From positions 62,001 to 126,000 of the forward strand of contig NZ_LXUK01000009.1 in the NCBI RefSeq assembly GCF_013072695.1: a DNA stretch of 64,000 nucleotides, written 5' to 3'. Position 1 is the first letter of the stretch, and each line of letters opens with the position of its first letter. Shown in pieces: positions 29,154-39,112 of the stretch. This DNA is from Acinetobacter sp. Ac_5812 (GTDB taxonomy: Bacteria; Pseudomonadota; Gammaproteobacteria; Pseudomonadales; Moraxellaceae). The translations under genes were made by a program, and so were the position numbers. The notes under the pieces were generated by a model. That model was not told the origin of the DNA and searched no databases. It saw nothing but the letters and a program-made list of their open reading frames with translations.

Positions 29154-31823
29154 TTAGTTTCGAGGAATAATACCAATTTGACTCATTAAACGCCCACCAG
29201 TTAAGACAGCTTCACCCAAACGCTGCGGTGAGCTAGTCGTTGAAGGCGGATATAAATTAATGTCTCTAATTCGTAATACCCCAGCAATTTTCTCAGCATC
29301 CGTTGCTGTGGCGCCACTACTACCAATACCTGTTGTGCCCGCAGGGTTAAAAGTTAAACCAGCTTTAAATGATACCATACCATCACATCCAGCTGTAGGA
29401 CATGTACCTCTTGTATCGGGTGCGATAATAATCGCATTATTAAATGCGACCTTACCCTCAATATTATCAAAGCCAACAGTAGAACCATCCAAAGGATCAC
29501 TTAATTGAATTGCACTCTTGCCTCCATCTTTTACTGCTTTTAGCTCTAGTTCACCAACTACGCTTAGACGACTACCATCTGTCGCAGTGTATTCACTATT
29601 TGGAATAAGAGAAAGATCAATTTTTTTACCATCTAAACGAAGTTTAGTTGAAAGTAAAACATCATTATTATTTGAAAAATCGGCTGATGATGCTAATGCA
29701 TCAGTCTGTGTTCCCGCATATTTAGCACCAGGTAAATAGCCCCCTGCAATTTGTGCAGATAAAATGATAAGCACATCTTTCAAGCTTGCATTAAAACTTC
29801 CATTTTCAAGTCCAATTGTTCCCACACCTTTCAACAGCATATCAATATTGCGTAAGCCCATATAACGAACAGAGTTTGTATCCGCATTATCTAATAATAA
29901 TATTGAGGTTGTTTTCTGCTTGGTCGGATCAGTACTACCATTCATACCTGTAGTACTCATCGCAAGTGAGAAACCTAGTCGCTCAGAACCCGCAGCAACC
30001 GTATACCGCGTTCCACTCAAGTCATAATAATAAGCATCAGTTGGAGCTGTTGTACCATACATCGCTAAATTTGCATTCAAATCATAGAATGGCAGTGCTA
30101 AGCCCCATGTATTTCCGGCTGTGTCATTAATTTTTGGCATATTTACAGAGAGAACCGGAGGATTACTTCCTGGAATATTTGTTCCGATCGTTCTTGCACT
30201 ATTGGTAAATCGTCCACTCCGTGAAAATGCCTGAAACTCCGCACCACGAATTGCAGCGAGTATTGCATATGGATTCTGATTAGTTGTTCCATTATGTATG
30301 CTTTGAACATAATCTGCATCGGTCGTAAGCATAGTAGATGCTGAACCATTCCAATATCGGCTGGTTTGCAATGCTTTATTGGCAGGTAACAAAACTGTTT
30401 TACTATCGACTAAATTTAAATAAACATTACCTGTATCAAATGAACCTCGGTTTTGCAGGTTTAATCCTGTCAATTCGCCAAACTCAAAGCCATAAGTATT
30501 AAAACCAGCACCGCCAATTTCTAAAGTCGTTGCCTTTGAATTATCCCCTTCCAACATCGGATCATTCTTCTTGGTAAAATCTGCTCTCATACGAAAAGCG
30601 ATACCAGTATTCCCAATAATATTTTGTGAACCACCACCTCCAGAAGCCGTTGCATTAGTTCCATTGTTTGCTTTGCCTAACACATTCGTATTATTAGGAT
30701 TGCCATAATTATTAGTGGTTATATTATAAATAGGATCTGTTCGTGTCGTACCACCATTCACACCACTATCAAGACTATTAGAGTTTGTTCCCCTCACCTG
30801 TACTGAACCATTCACCATACGACCACTCGCACCTAAACGGATGAGGCCTTTTGCAGTGTCTGATGTTGTTTGACCATTGAGGGGAGTTTTGGTTGCATCG
30901 ACTGAATAAGGGCTATTCGGATTTACATTCTTATTGAGCATAAATTCAAGGTTTAAACCAGCATTACTTGCCGTACTTCCATACGTATTTCCCGTAATCG
31001 TTCCAGAGTTCGCTGGGTCATTTACACGAGTAAAGTCTACATAACCATAAGATGAATTTGGCTTAATACTAGAGGCCGTATTCACAGAACCATCTGTATT
31101 ATAAACAATATAAGCATCTGCAACGTTTGCCGCATTGGTTCTTACAATAAAGCCTTCTGTCCCATCAATGTACATCACCCCTTTAGCAAAAAAGTTGAAA
31201 TTAAAATTTTTCAAAATTAACTGATTAAGTGTTTGACTTGATAATATTCCAGTTTTTTGCCCAAAATAAATACTGGCATTTCTAGAGCTAAAAGTTAACT
31301 CACTTTGACCATCTCTACTAAAAAGACCATCTCGAGTTTTAAATCCAATACTTGTATCCGAGTTTGTTTGTACCGCAATATCCCCCACAGGACTACCACA
31401 TGCCGTTGCATCACAAACTTTAAACTTATTCATACTAATTAATACAGGTGCAACTGTTAATCCGAAATTCAGGCCTGTATTATTACCTTCGCTTCCAGTA
31501 TTTACTTTAATGTCAATATTTGGATTGATATTCGGCGTTGAACTATGTGCCTGTATTTTAAAATTCTCACCTTCGGCACGTAAAGTAGTGCCTGTTACAT
31601 TAGCACTCCCGCGACCAGCATCATCTTCCCAAAAAAATGTACCAACATTCATTTCCTTAAAATCTAATGTGGCATGCAAACCATCTTGACCATTTACATT
31701 ACGCATAGATGAATCATCCAATGCCTGTAATGCATAGACGGGATAACTGATCAACAATACACTTGCAGTAAGCATCGTAAGTGTAAAATGTCGTGTTTCC
31801 AGCTTTTGATTATTTTTTTTCAT
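29154..31823 (-). CDS. Large secreted FilA/DUF6160-like surface protein, gene 3
   Basis: 889 residues, the largest of the tagged proteins. Signal peptide to A31 (SYPVYA), tag LDDSSMRNVNGQDG at 35-48, then a long Asn/Gly/Thr/Ser-rich beta-type region with a few Cys pairs (KVCDATACG; TCPTAGCDG). The last part (about 690-889) is richer in paired hydrophobic strands and ends LMSQIGIIPRN, without the terminal Phe of a classical barrel. AGGA is 8 nt upstream of the ATG. Probably cell-surface or fibre-forming; that is inference from composition and context. Confidence 0.7.
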   Translation of the reverse strand: MKKNNQKLETRHFTLTMLTASVLLISYPVYALQALDDSSMRNVNGQDGLHATLDFKEMNVGTFFWEDDAGRGSANVTGTTLRAEGENFKIQAHSSTPNINPNIDIKVNTGSEGNNTGLNFGLTVAPVLISMNKFKVCDATACGSPVGDIAVQTNSDTSIGFKTRDGLFSRDGQSELTFSSRNASIYFGQKTGILSSQTLNQLILKNFNFNFFAKGVMYIDGTEGFIVRTNAANVADAYIVYNTDGSVNTASSIKPNSSYGYVDFTRVNDPANSGTITGNTYGSTASNAGLNLEFMLNKNVNPNSPYSVDATKTPLNGQTTSDTAKGLIRLGASGRMVNGSVQVRGTNSNSLDSGVNGGTTRTDPIYNITTNNYGNPNNTNVLGKANNGTNATASGGGGSQNIIGNTGIAFRMRADFTKKNDPMLEGDNSKATTLEIGGAGFNTYGFEFGELTGLNLQNRGSFDTGNVYLNLVDSKTVLLPANKALQTSRYWNGSASTMLTTDADYVQSIHNGTTNQNPYAILAAIRGAEFQAFSRSGRFTNSARTIGTNIPGSNPPVLSVNMPKINDTAGNTWGLALPFYDLNANLAMYGTTAPTDAYYYDLSGTRYTVAAGSERLGFSLAMSTTGMNGSTDPTKQKTTSILLLDNADTNSVRYMGLRNIDMLLKGVGTIGLENGSFNASLKDVLIILSAQIAGGYLPGAKYAGTQTDALASSADFSNNNDVLLSTKLRLDGKKIDLSLIPNSEYTATDGSRLSVVGELELKAVKDGGKSAIQLSDPLDGSTVGFDNIEGKVAFNNAIIIAPDTRGTCPTAGCDGMVSFKAGLTFNPAGTTGIGSSGATATDAEKIAGVLRIRDINLYPPSTTSSPQRLGEAVLTGGRLMSQIGIIPRN

Positions 31824-31850
31824 TGCTCAATCCTTTGAAACTAAAAAAGT

Positions 31851-32666
31851 CTAACAACGAGCATGATTGCTACAAGCAAAAATCTGAACTTTGCCATCTA
31901 TTGCAAGGTTGCCATTCATTTGTAATCCAAGAAATCCTTTTTCTAAACCCGTATCATAGTTATTGGCTGTAGTGCCTTTAGGGACTCTTTGATCTATAGG
32001 AATACTTGTATTTACCGTATCTGTTGTTTGCTCAACAGCACTATAAGTCCCTGTTTTTAAAAAGCCATAATCTTGTGGATTCGTACTTGTTCCCTCAATT
32101 AAATTGCCATTATTATAATATGAGAGTACTGTACCTGTATCTTGTTCAATCGATAAAGCATTGAAGCCAAAATTACGGATTTGAATAGGTTTTGTACCAT
32201 CAAAACTGAATTGCATCGCAGGTTTCGTAACGATGCCAGACCCAGTTTTTGGCGCATATTTTAGATCTACAGCATCTAAACCAATTTTTTGAATATTCAC
32301 TGTGCCTTGTAAACCCTTCAATACAACCCAAAGTTTACGCCCTTTATTCGCTTCAGTAGGATCACTCGCTGCCATTGACCAAACTGGGTCCGTCGGTAGA
32401 GCATTTCCTTGTTGCACAAATCGTTTATTTACTGAGATTGCGAGACGGCAATACTCTAAACGCGCAGGATCACAATTAAATGTGGGTGCTACACCAGCAA
32501 GTAAATCAGCATCACTTAATACATTATGATTTAAAGACAATTTCAAAGATAAATCAGCTCCGCCTTGTCCATGTATAGATTGCAGTGCTTGATTATCTAA
32601 AACTTCTAATTCAGCATGAGATATACTTGCTGAGAACAGTAGGACTAAAGAGGCTATTTTTTTCAT
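31851..32666 (-). CDS. Secreted tagged surface protein, gene 2
   Basis: 271 residues from the ATG at 32666; an ATG two codons earlier is too close to AGGAG. Signal peptide to about residue 18 (LFSASISHA), tag LDNQALQSIHGQGG at 23-36. The body carries a Cys pair (FNCDPARLEYC) and ends with two Cys in ACSNHARC, echoing the Cys-containing tails of the paralogue pair upstream. It overlaps no neighbour but lies 10 bp from gene 1 and 27 bp from gene 3, so it is co-transcribed. Function unknown. Confidence 0.68.
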   Translation of the reverse strand: MKKIASLVLLFSASISHAELEVLDNQALQSIHGQGGADLSLKLSLNHNVLSDADLLAGVAPTFNCDPARLEYCRLAISVNKRFVQQGNALPTDPVWSMAASDPTEANKGRKLWVVLKGLQGTVNIQKIGLDAVDLKYAPKTGSGIVTKPAMQFSFDGTKPIQIRNFGFNALSIEQDTGTVLSYYNNGNLIEGTSTNPQDYGFLKTGTYSAVEQTTDTVNTSIPIDQRVPKGTTANNYDTGLEKGFLGLQMNGNLAIDGKVQIFACSNHARC

Positions 32667-32676
32667 ATTCATACTC

Positions 32677-35061
32677 CTACAATCCTTTAGTAGTAAACTT
32701 CATATGCTGAATTAAAAGACCATCAATAACTGCTGAACCGTAGTTATTCATGGCTGACGGATTGACACCACCTGTAGGAGCCGAAGGAGCCGAATCATTT
32801 GCACTTCCATATAGAATTCTTTCTAGACCGCCATTGACATTGAACCAACGTCCTTCTGTATTCGCTCCTCCACGCGAACCGTACGTCCATTGCATATTTT
32901 CTGTTTTAGGGTTTGTTGCTGTTCCTACACCAAACTGTCCTTCACCAGAGGGTGAACCACTACACGCTGACTGTGAGTAGGTGGCTCCTGGACAATCATC
33001 CATACCTGCGATAAAACCATTACCAAGATTTTGTAGGTTTGTTGCATTTGAAACCGTCCCTCTTTGACCAGCAGCAGCCGAGCTACCACCATAAGGATTA
33101 CCACCTAAACAACTAAACGCTGCTGTTGTACAATTGAGTTGAACATAAGTACCATCTACATTTCCAAAGACTTTTGAGCCATCAGGATTGACTGAATCCA
33201 AATATATCCAGTCTGTATGAGAACCTTGACGTGTATACCAACGATAAGAAGTTGTGGTACCTGCCCAACCAGCTTGAATCGTAGACCCACCATAAGGATC
33301 CGCAATTTCTGTACCACCACTAAACACACCGCCTTGAGATTGTAGTACATAACGATCTGTCACTAAGTAATTGGTTCGCTCACGCTGCATACGCTGTTGA
33401 TATTGAACTTCATTATAAGTTTTCGTTCCAGAAATATTGGTTCTTGCAACTGGAGTGCCAAAGAATATCCCCATTGACTCAACACCACTGTATGCAAGTA
33501 AAGTATTACCACCATCAGGACTATATGCTGTTCCGATACTAATACTACTATGCGTCGCCAATTTTGTTCCATTGTTTAGGCTGTAATCAGTACGTGCTGA
33601 CCCGCCTTGATAACCAGAAATAGTAGAATCGCCACACTTATATATATTACAGGTGGAGCCCAAATAACTAGTGTCAGCGCCAGAATAGTCAGTATAAATC
33701 TTTTTATAAATTTCAGGTTTATTTGGAATACGCGCAATTTCCAAACTAAAGTTTCGACCATCAGAACCTAAAATTACTGGCTGATATAAATTGCCTAGTA
33801 CAAGATTGATATTAGGGTAATATATATATATCCCTTCATTCGCATCAAAAGTTGGTGCTGAGGTTGCATTTAAAGCAGGTGTTGATAGATTCGTTTGCGG
33901 TGATGTTGACGATTCTCGAGTACTTAAACGTAATACTTTATCTCCTGGCTGAAACCCGCTAGGTAAATTCCAAGATGCACCAGATACAACATCTTTTATC
34001 ATACGGTCACGGAAACGATACTGGCAGTTTGCATCATCAAAACTTGCTGAGGCATCTCCACATCCAGCTTTCGCTGTTCCTGCTCCAGTATAAGTTCGCC
34101 AACCAGCAGTTGCCGAATAATTCGTTCCGCCATCAACACTATAAGTTCGCGTCGGATTATTGGCGTTGTACACTGCTTTAAAATTTTGGCTATCCCCACT
34201 GTTTAGCCGAATCAGACCCGATAAACCCAATGTTTTATTATAAAAGGCACTCATGCCATTATTATTATCTGAACCACCCAATGTTTGAAAAACTTGTAAA
34301 TTACTGCCATTCACCCCAAAACCATTGGCAATCGCTTGTAAACGCAAACGGTTGGCACGATCACCAGCTGCTGCCTCGGCCGGCGTTTGTGTTGAACTAA
34401 ATAATTCACCTAATTTGTATTTGTCTGCACTATTATGACCATTAACACTACCTGTTTGTGGTTTACTTTGATCCAGTACAAAAGCATCCGCCCATAATGC
34501 CAATTTCAAATTATAAGCATCAACGCCTGTTTTTTCACCCGTTTCATACAAAGGTGCTTCAAGATTAAGATAAGTAACTGAACCATTTACACCTGAAAAA
34601 TCAGGGACATTGGTGGCCGTCGCTGCTTTAAAAATCCAAGGGTTATTCGGCGTACCCCAACTGGCGATCTTTGAGCCAAATCGACTATTTGCGTTATTAT
34701 CATTTTTGGACAAGGCTAAGCCATATAAATATAAATCAGCTTTGCCTACGGAATGGTCCGCACTAGTCACAAACCCGTCTTTGTTAGTATCTTGAACTAA
34801 TGAGGTTAGTCCACCTACTGGTACATAGTGAATATATCCCGTATCTTTGCTTCTATCGGTTAAGGATGTTTCATTACCCAATTTGTCTCCACGAAGTACA
34901 AAAGAATAATCCGTCGGTAAGATCGCAATACCTTCTCCGATCGCTTCACTTAGAGCATCGTCAGAAATTTCTTGCAAAGCAAAAGCATATCGGCTTAAAC
35001 ATAAACTAATGAGTGTTGCTAAAACAGTTCGTTTAAATGATACCGTATGAAGTGTAGTCAT
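32677..35061 (-). CDS. Secreted tagged surface protein, first gene of the operon
   Basis: 794 residues. Signal peptide to about residue 28 (LCLSRYAFA), then a variant tag SDDALSEAIGEG (33-44) with Glu in place of Gln. The body is Asn/Gly/Ser/Tyr-rich with aromatic-rich stretches and several Cys pairs (TCNIYKC; CTTAAFSC; CPGATYSQSAC). An early segment, DTNKDGFVTSADH, resembles a calcium-binding loop. GGAAGG lies upstream of the ATG and a structured leader precedes it. It ends HMKFTTKGL. Surface or fibre component by inference. Confidence 0.68.
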   Translation of the reverse strand: MTTLHTVSFKRTVLATLISLCLSRYAFALQEISDDALSEAIGEGIAILPTDYSFVLRGDKLGNETSLTDRSKDTGYIHYVPVGGLTSLVQDTNKDGFVTSADHSVGKADLYLYGLALSKNDNNANSRFGSKIASWGTPNNPWIFKAATATNVPDFSGVNGSVTYLNLEAPLYETGEKTGVDAYNLKLALWADAFVLDQSKPQTGSVNGHNSADKYKLGELFSSTQTPAEAAAGDRANRLRLQAIANGFGVNGSNLQVFQTLGGSDNNNGMSAFYNKTLGLSGLIRLNSGDSQNFKAVYNANNPTRTYSVDGGTNYSATAGWRTYTGAGTAKAGCGDASASFDDANCQYRFRDRMIKDVVSGASWNLPSGFQPGDKVLRLSTRESSTSPQTNLSTPALNATSAPTFDANEGIYIYYPNINLVLGNLYQPVILGSDGRNFSLEIARIPNKPEIYKKIYTDYSGADTSYLGSTCNIYKCGDSTISGYQGGSARTDYSLNNGTKLATHSSISIGTAYSPDGGNTLLAYSGVESMGIFFGTPVARTNISGTKTYNEVQYQQRMQRERTNYLVTDRYVLQSQGGVFSGGTEIADPYGGSTIQAGWAGTTTSYRWYTRQGSHTDWIYLDSVNPDGSKVFGNVDGTYVQLNCTTAAFSCLGGNPYGGSSAAAGQRGTVSNATNLQNLGNGFIAGMDDCPGATYSQSACSGSPSGEGQFGVGTATNPKTENMQWTYGSRGGANTEGRWFNVNGGLERILYGSANDSAPSAPTGGVNPSAMNNYGSAVIDGLLIQHMKFTTKGL

Positions 35062-35408
35062 CTTGACCTTCCCATTACACGATGCTCCGCATCATCATTA
35101 TTTTTTTAAGTCCAACTGAGTGATTTACGTCCTAAAAGGAATGCTTCCAAGCATCACTCGATATAACAGGCATCAATTATGCCTATGCAATCATATTTTC
35201 TCATTATGCCGAATAATTACACAAATGCAAAATAAACTGGCTAAATGTTACATTTTTCCGATAGATGAAAAAACGTAAATTCAAACGCTATAAAAACGAT
35301 ATTCATTTCTAATTGGAATCAACATTTACACTTCTTTCACCTATAAAAATATAGTGAAAGTAAACCCCAACAGCCCATATAAACTTCTCCTCAAATATAA
35401 AAGATACG
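35062..35408 (-). promoter_or_regulatory. Leader/promoter region of the four-gene secreted-protein operon
   Basis: About 350 bp without a gene. Near the operon start it holds nested inverted repeats: GATGC-TCC-GCATC (35081-35093), an ATGCTT/AAGCAT palindrome at 35141-35154, and GAGTGAT (35118-35124) / ATCACTC (35153-35159). GGCAT/ATGCC occurs at 35169-35183. Farther off, 35334-35360 can form an 11-bp stem downstream of the halogenase stop. The promoter is expected here but no box is clear. Confidence 0.45.
35334..35360 (-). other. Hairpin after the halogenase-like gene
   Basis: CTTTCA-C-CTATA (35334-35345) pairs with TATAGTGAAAG (35350-35360) with one bulged base and an AAAA loop. It lies 49 bp past the halogenase stop. 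No T-run follows on the minus strand, so termination is uncertain. Confidence 0.35.
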
Positions 35409-36899
35409 TTATTGGACGGACAAACGTTGCTTTGTCTCTTGTAAATATCGTGCCAATCTTTGCTTCTGCTCAGAAGATAAAGCATATAACTCTGCTGCAG
35501 ATGCTTCTGGTTTAATCACACCTACGCCAGCCCCGACAGCAAACCAACTAGAAAGGCCAAACATTTGAAAACCATTCATATCATATTGTGAGAAGTCAAG
35601 CTGTCTAGGCGTACGATGATTCCAACACTTTTTAAGTTCTTGATAGCTTTCTGATAAAGGTACTGTTTGCATATACTTCCAAAATGGGGTATCTGAGCGC
35701 CCTGTATCATAATGCATTCTGATAAAATCTCTTATACCATGCCAGCCTTGCGCATTTTGCTGATTATAATAGTCAATCGATTGTTGAGAAATGATTCCAT
35801 GATTTTCTTTTATAATTAAAGCTAACAAGGACAACTGCACTAACATTTGTCCAATTGAAGTAGCCTCCAATGGTTCAACAAAACCTGAGGCTAAACCAAT
35901 TGCAAGTACATTATTTTTCCAAACTTGTCGAAAATAGCCGGCTTCAAATGCAATTGGTTGTACTGGACTAATTCTATGCCCCAACCATTGCTCTATTTCT
36001 TGTTGTGCTTGCTGATCTGTTATAAAGTGATCACTGTAAACATATCCCGCTCCTATTCTCTCCTGTAATGGGATTTGCCATACCCAACCAGAACTCATTG
36101 CTGTTGCACGTGTTACCAACTCAATTTTATCCTGATGTAACAAATGAAAGGGTAATGCTCTATTCATTGGCAACATATCTGCAAAAGAGCACCACTCAAC
36201 TTGATATTTTTTCCCAATTAACAAGCGCGCAAAACCCGAAGCATCTATCACAAAATCACATGGCATTTTTCGCTCCGATAATTGAATTGCAGTGACATAC
36301 CCTGTTTGAGCATTCAACTCAAAGTCTTGTATTTTTTCCTCGACATGAATAATCCCACGTGATAATGCTATTTTTCGAAGATATTGACCGACTCTATAAG
36401 CATCGAAATGGAGGGAAGCACCAAAATTACTTTTCCCTTCTGTGATTATGGATAAAACCTCTTTAAATGGCTTTCGTTCCTCACAAAACTGAAATGATGC
36501 CAAATCCCGACCAATATCTATACCATGGTTGAATAATCCAGATAGATAAGGATGAAACCCATTTTCTACCCAATTAAACTCTTCACTTTTTGCCGTAAAT
36601 AAATGGTAGTAATAGTCTTCTTTTGTTCCTGTTCGCCAACGCTCATAGCGAAAACCTAGTTTAAGTACAGACCCTGTTTCATCAATAAAATTTTTTAAAT
36701 CAACTTTTAACTCATATAACATAGGAAGCAAATTTAATATCCCCCCTTCGCCAACCCCTACAATTGGAACCTCTGGTGCTGAAACCACTACAATTTCAAC
36801 TGAAGGACTAAAAATTTGTCTCAGTTGTAAAGCAGCAAACCAACCCGCTGTTCCTGCGCCAACCACAACAACTCTATTCATTCCTCGTAAATTAAGCAT
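35409..36899 (-). CDS. Flavin-dependent halogenase-like protein (tryptophan-halogenase family)
   Basis: 496 residues. Dinucleotide motif GAGTAG (14-19), VGVGEGG (48-53), WxWxIP as WVWQIP (272-277), and FVEPLEATS (340-348). The Lys that forms the haloamine/hypohalite relay in PrnA (K79) matches K80 in VLKLGFRYERW, and PrnA E346 matches E345, so the catalytic pair seems intact. FADH2-dependent halogenases need a separate flavin reductase; none is adjacent. It stands between two groups of secreted-protein genes on the same strand, which is unusual. Substrate unknown: free tryptophan, indole, another aromatic, or a peptide. AGGG lies 7-8 nt upstream of the ATG. Confidence 0.82.
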   Translation of the reverse strand: MLNLRGMNRVVVVGAGTAGWFAALQLRQIFSPSVEIVVVSAPEVPIVGVGEGGILNLLPMLYELKVDLKNFIDETGSVLKLGFRYERWRTGTKEDYYYHLFTAKSEEFNWVENGFHPYLSGLFNHGIDIGRDLASFQFCEERKPFKEVLSIITEGKSNFGASLHFDAYRVGQYLRKIALSRGIIHVEEKIQDFELNAQTGYVTAIQLSERKMPCDFVIDASGFARLLIGKKYQVEWCSFADMLPMNRALPFHLLHQDKIELVTRATAMSSGWVWQIPLQERIGAGYVYSDHFITDQQAQQEIEQWLGHRISPVQPIAFEAGYFRQVWKNNVLAIGLASGFVEPLEATSIGQMLVQLSLLALIIKENHGIISQQSIDYYNQQNAQGWHGIRDFIRMHYDTGRSDTPFWKYMQTVPLSESYQELKKCWNHRTPRQLDFSQYDMNGFQMFGLSSWFAVGAGVGVIKPEASAAELYALSSEQKQRLARYLQETKQRLSVQ

Positions 36900-37205
36900 T
36901 TTACATATCCCTATACAAATCTTAAAATCAAACCAACAGTACTAAACTTATTTATAAATAATGATTAATACGACTATTGGAACAAAGACCAAGTCAAGCG
37001 CATGATAATTTCAACTAGATGAATCACCTTTTATTTAATTCATTTTAATTTAAAAAACCAGCATAATAAAAATTAAAATCCAATAAAAAGACCTAAAAAT
37101 TCATTTAAAAGGAAATCAATATAAACTAAAAATATCTACTCAATCTAAAAACAAAAAACCTTTACTTTCTAAAAAGTAAAGGTTAAATAAACCAGCCCAT
37201 AAAAC
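36900..37205 (-). other. Halogenase upstream region
   Basis: 306 bp, very AT-rich, no ORF. It holds the terminator of the 543-residue protein gene at 37151-37184 and presumably the halogenase promoter. Nothing else is seen. Confidence 0.5.
37151..37184 (-). terminator. Terminator of the 543-residue secreted-protein gene
   Basis: AACCTTTACTTT (37157-37168) and AAAGTAAAGGTT (37173-37184) form a 12-bp perfect stem; on the minus strand TTTTTTGTTTTT follows. Confidence 0.85.
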
Positions 37206-38837
37206 TTAACAGAACTTTAAGCTACCATAACAGTTCGGTGTAAAATATTGATTACCCAAGGTTAATCCATTTACAGTTAAACCTAAAGACGATAAACCAA
37301 TTCCTCCCGAAGCGCCAGCTGATCCAACCTTAATTCCTAATGCACTATTACCACTGATCAATCCACCCAAATCACTCGTTGAAGGCGGATTTGCCGCAAG
37401 GAAATCTCTTACTTGCTTTGCAATCTGAGGATGAACACATTGTTGTGAAACAGCTGTCGTTCCTTCACATAAATTAACTGGAGCAGTTGGAACAATTGTA
37501 CCGAGGTCAACACCATCTTTAATACTTAACCACCAACCTGGTTCAGTAATATCATCTAAGGGTTGCCCTGGCCATAAAATATTCTGAGATTGTAAGCTCA
37601 GAGAAGCTCCAGAATTTAACGGCAATGAATGGATTAAACCTAAAGGTTGCTTTACTGTTACATTCGCTGTCACATTTCTTACGCGTGTGTACATATTTAC
37701 ATAATAACTATCACCCGCAAAAAGACAACCAATACCACTACAGCTATCAACTTTAGCACGTAATGAATGTTGTATACCCTGATCAGTATTTGGCTGGTCA
37801 GGAGTTAATACCCCACCTTGTACGCCTACTTGAGTCCATCCATTATTCGCATAGCTTAATATAGTACCATTACCATCCGATATCGTATTACTATTCAAGT
37901 TATATGTAGGTTTTACAGGAAAATTAGAAGTCATTCCATAATCATTACATGCACCGCTACAGTTATTATTATTAAAATCACGCCCCATAACTAAATCTGG
38001 TAGTTTTACAATAGGATTAAGTGATAGAACTGTTGGCATACGATTTCCTTTAATCGTAAATCCAGGAATTTCAAAGCCTACATTTTTGAATCCAGGAATC
38101 CAGAATCCTCCCTGATCCAAATGGAATTGTGCAACCGTACCTAATGGAGCATTCAACTTTCCTGAGATCCTATTATACGGATCAGACGCATCAAAATAAC
38201 TTGGTGCAGTTTCAATAATACCTTTAATTTTACCCGAACTATCTGATCGAACAGGAATATAGCCCGATAAGGCATTAATCCCATTTGGAATATTCGAATT
38301 TTCCGTTCCTATTGTTAATAAACCTTGAGCTTTTTCAGAACTAACCCTGAATCCAACCATTTGCCTCAAAGATGCTTGACCTGGATTTTTAATTGCAAAC
38401 TCAATAAAAGGATTTGTTAATTTTGCAGAGCTTCCGACTCGGTTTGCCCGATTCTGATCTGAAGCAGCATCAGTTGCAGCATTACCAACCATTGCAGGAT
38501 TACCACTTAAACTTACGTTATCTAAATCGATATCGCAGCCAATCCCATTACGCCCACCACAACCTAATTGTAGTTTTTTAATATTTAGATTTAACTCTAA
38601 TTCCGCTTCCATTCCGAGTTTGTAAAAACCAATTGCTTGATCTCCACCCGATCTATTCTTTTCAAGATTTGCAGCATCAGTAGGCGAGATATAGGACAAA
38701 CTCATTAAGGCCTGCCCAGTCGTTGCAGACATTTCACTATCCGTCATACTTTGCATTGTATTGGTAGTTGCGTATGTTGAATTTAAGCACAGACCAATAG
38801 TTCCCAAAAAAAATATAGGTAAAAGTCTATTTTTCAT
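37206..38837 (-). CDS. Secreted tagged protein with conserved C-terminal Cys tail, paralogue A
   Basis: 543 residues. Signal peptide to about residue 23 (GLCLNSTYA), tag MTDSEMSATTGQAL (31-44) followed by SYISPTD. Paralogue of the next gene: they share KKLQLGCGG...CDID, an internal block TNPFIEFAIKNP, a GWWL segment, and the same tail NCYGxLKFC. It carries an unusual Pro/Gly/Phe stretch WIPGFKNVGFEIPGF. AAGGAT lies 7 nt before the ATG, and it has its own terminator. Likely exported and disulfide-bonded; function unknown. Confidence 0.68.
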   Translation of the reverse strand: MKNRLLPIFFLGTIGLCLNSTYATTNTMQSMTDSEMSATTGQALMSLSYISPTDAANLEKNRSGGDQAIGFYKLGMEAELELNLNIKKLQLGCGGRNGIGCDIDLDNVSLSGNPAMVGNAATDAASDQNRANRVGSSAKLTNPFIEFAIKNPGQASLRQMVGFRVSSEKAQGLLTIGTENSNIPNGINALSGYIPVRSDSSGKIKGIIETAPSYFDASDPYNRISGKLNAPLGTVAQFHLDQGGFWIPGFKNVGFEIPGFTIKGNRMPTVLSLNPIVKLPDLVMGRDFNNNNCSGACNDYGMTSNFPVKPTYNLNSNTISDGNGTILSYANNGWTQVGVQGGVLTPDQPNTDQGIQHSLRAKVDSCSGIGCLFAGDSYYVNMYTRVRNVTANVTVKQPLGLIHSLPLNSGASLSLQSQNILWPGQPLDDITEPGWWLSIKDGVDLGTIVPTAPVNLCEGTTAVSQQCVHPQIAKQVRDFLAANPPSTSDLGGLISGNSALGIKVGSAGASGGIGLSSLGLTVNGLTLGNQYFTPNCYGSLKFC

Positions 38838-39112
38838 TATAAAAATCCTTTTAAATCACCAACATATAAACAATGCACTTAACTCTATAAGATTCACTTA
38901 TAAAAGTGCTATAGCTCATTTGATGCTATCTAACCCGTTCCAATATAAACTAAATATTATTAAATAATAAACAAAATCCGATAAAAATGGCCTATAACGG
39001 TAAATTGATCTTAATGGGTTACATGTCAGACAAAAAGATTAAATTAGATTTTTTGGGGTACAAACCAATAAAAAAAGCAGCCTAGGCTACTTTTCTATTA
39101 CCAAATATAAGA
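38838..39112 (-). other. Intergenic region between the two Cys-tail paralogues
   Basis: 275 bp, AT-rich. It holds the terminator of paralogue B at 39071-39094 and the upstream region of paralogue A. No ORF is supported. Confidence 0.45.
39071..39094 (-). terminator. Terminator of paralogue B
   Basis: On the minus strand AAAAGTAGCC-TA-GGCTGCTTTT forms a 10-bp stem with one G-T pair, and the T-run continues for seven bases. Confidence 0.75.
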
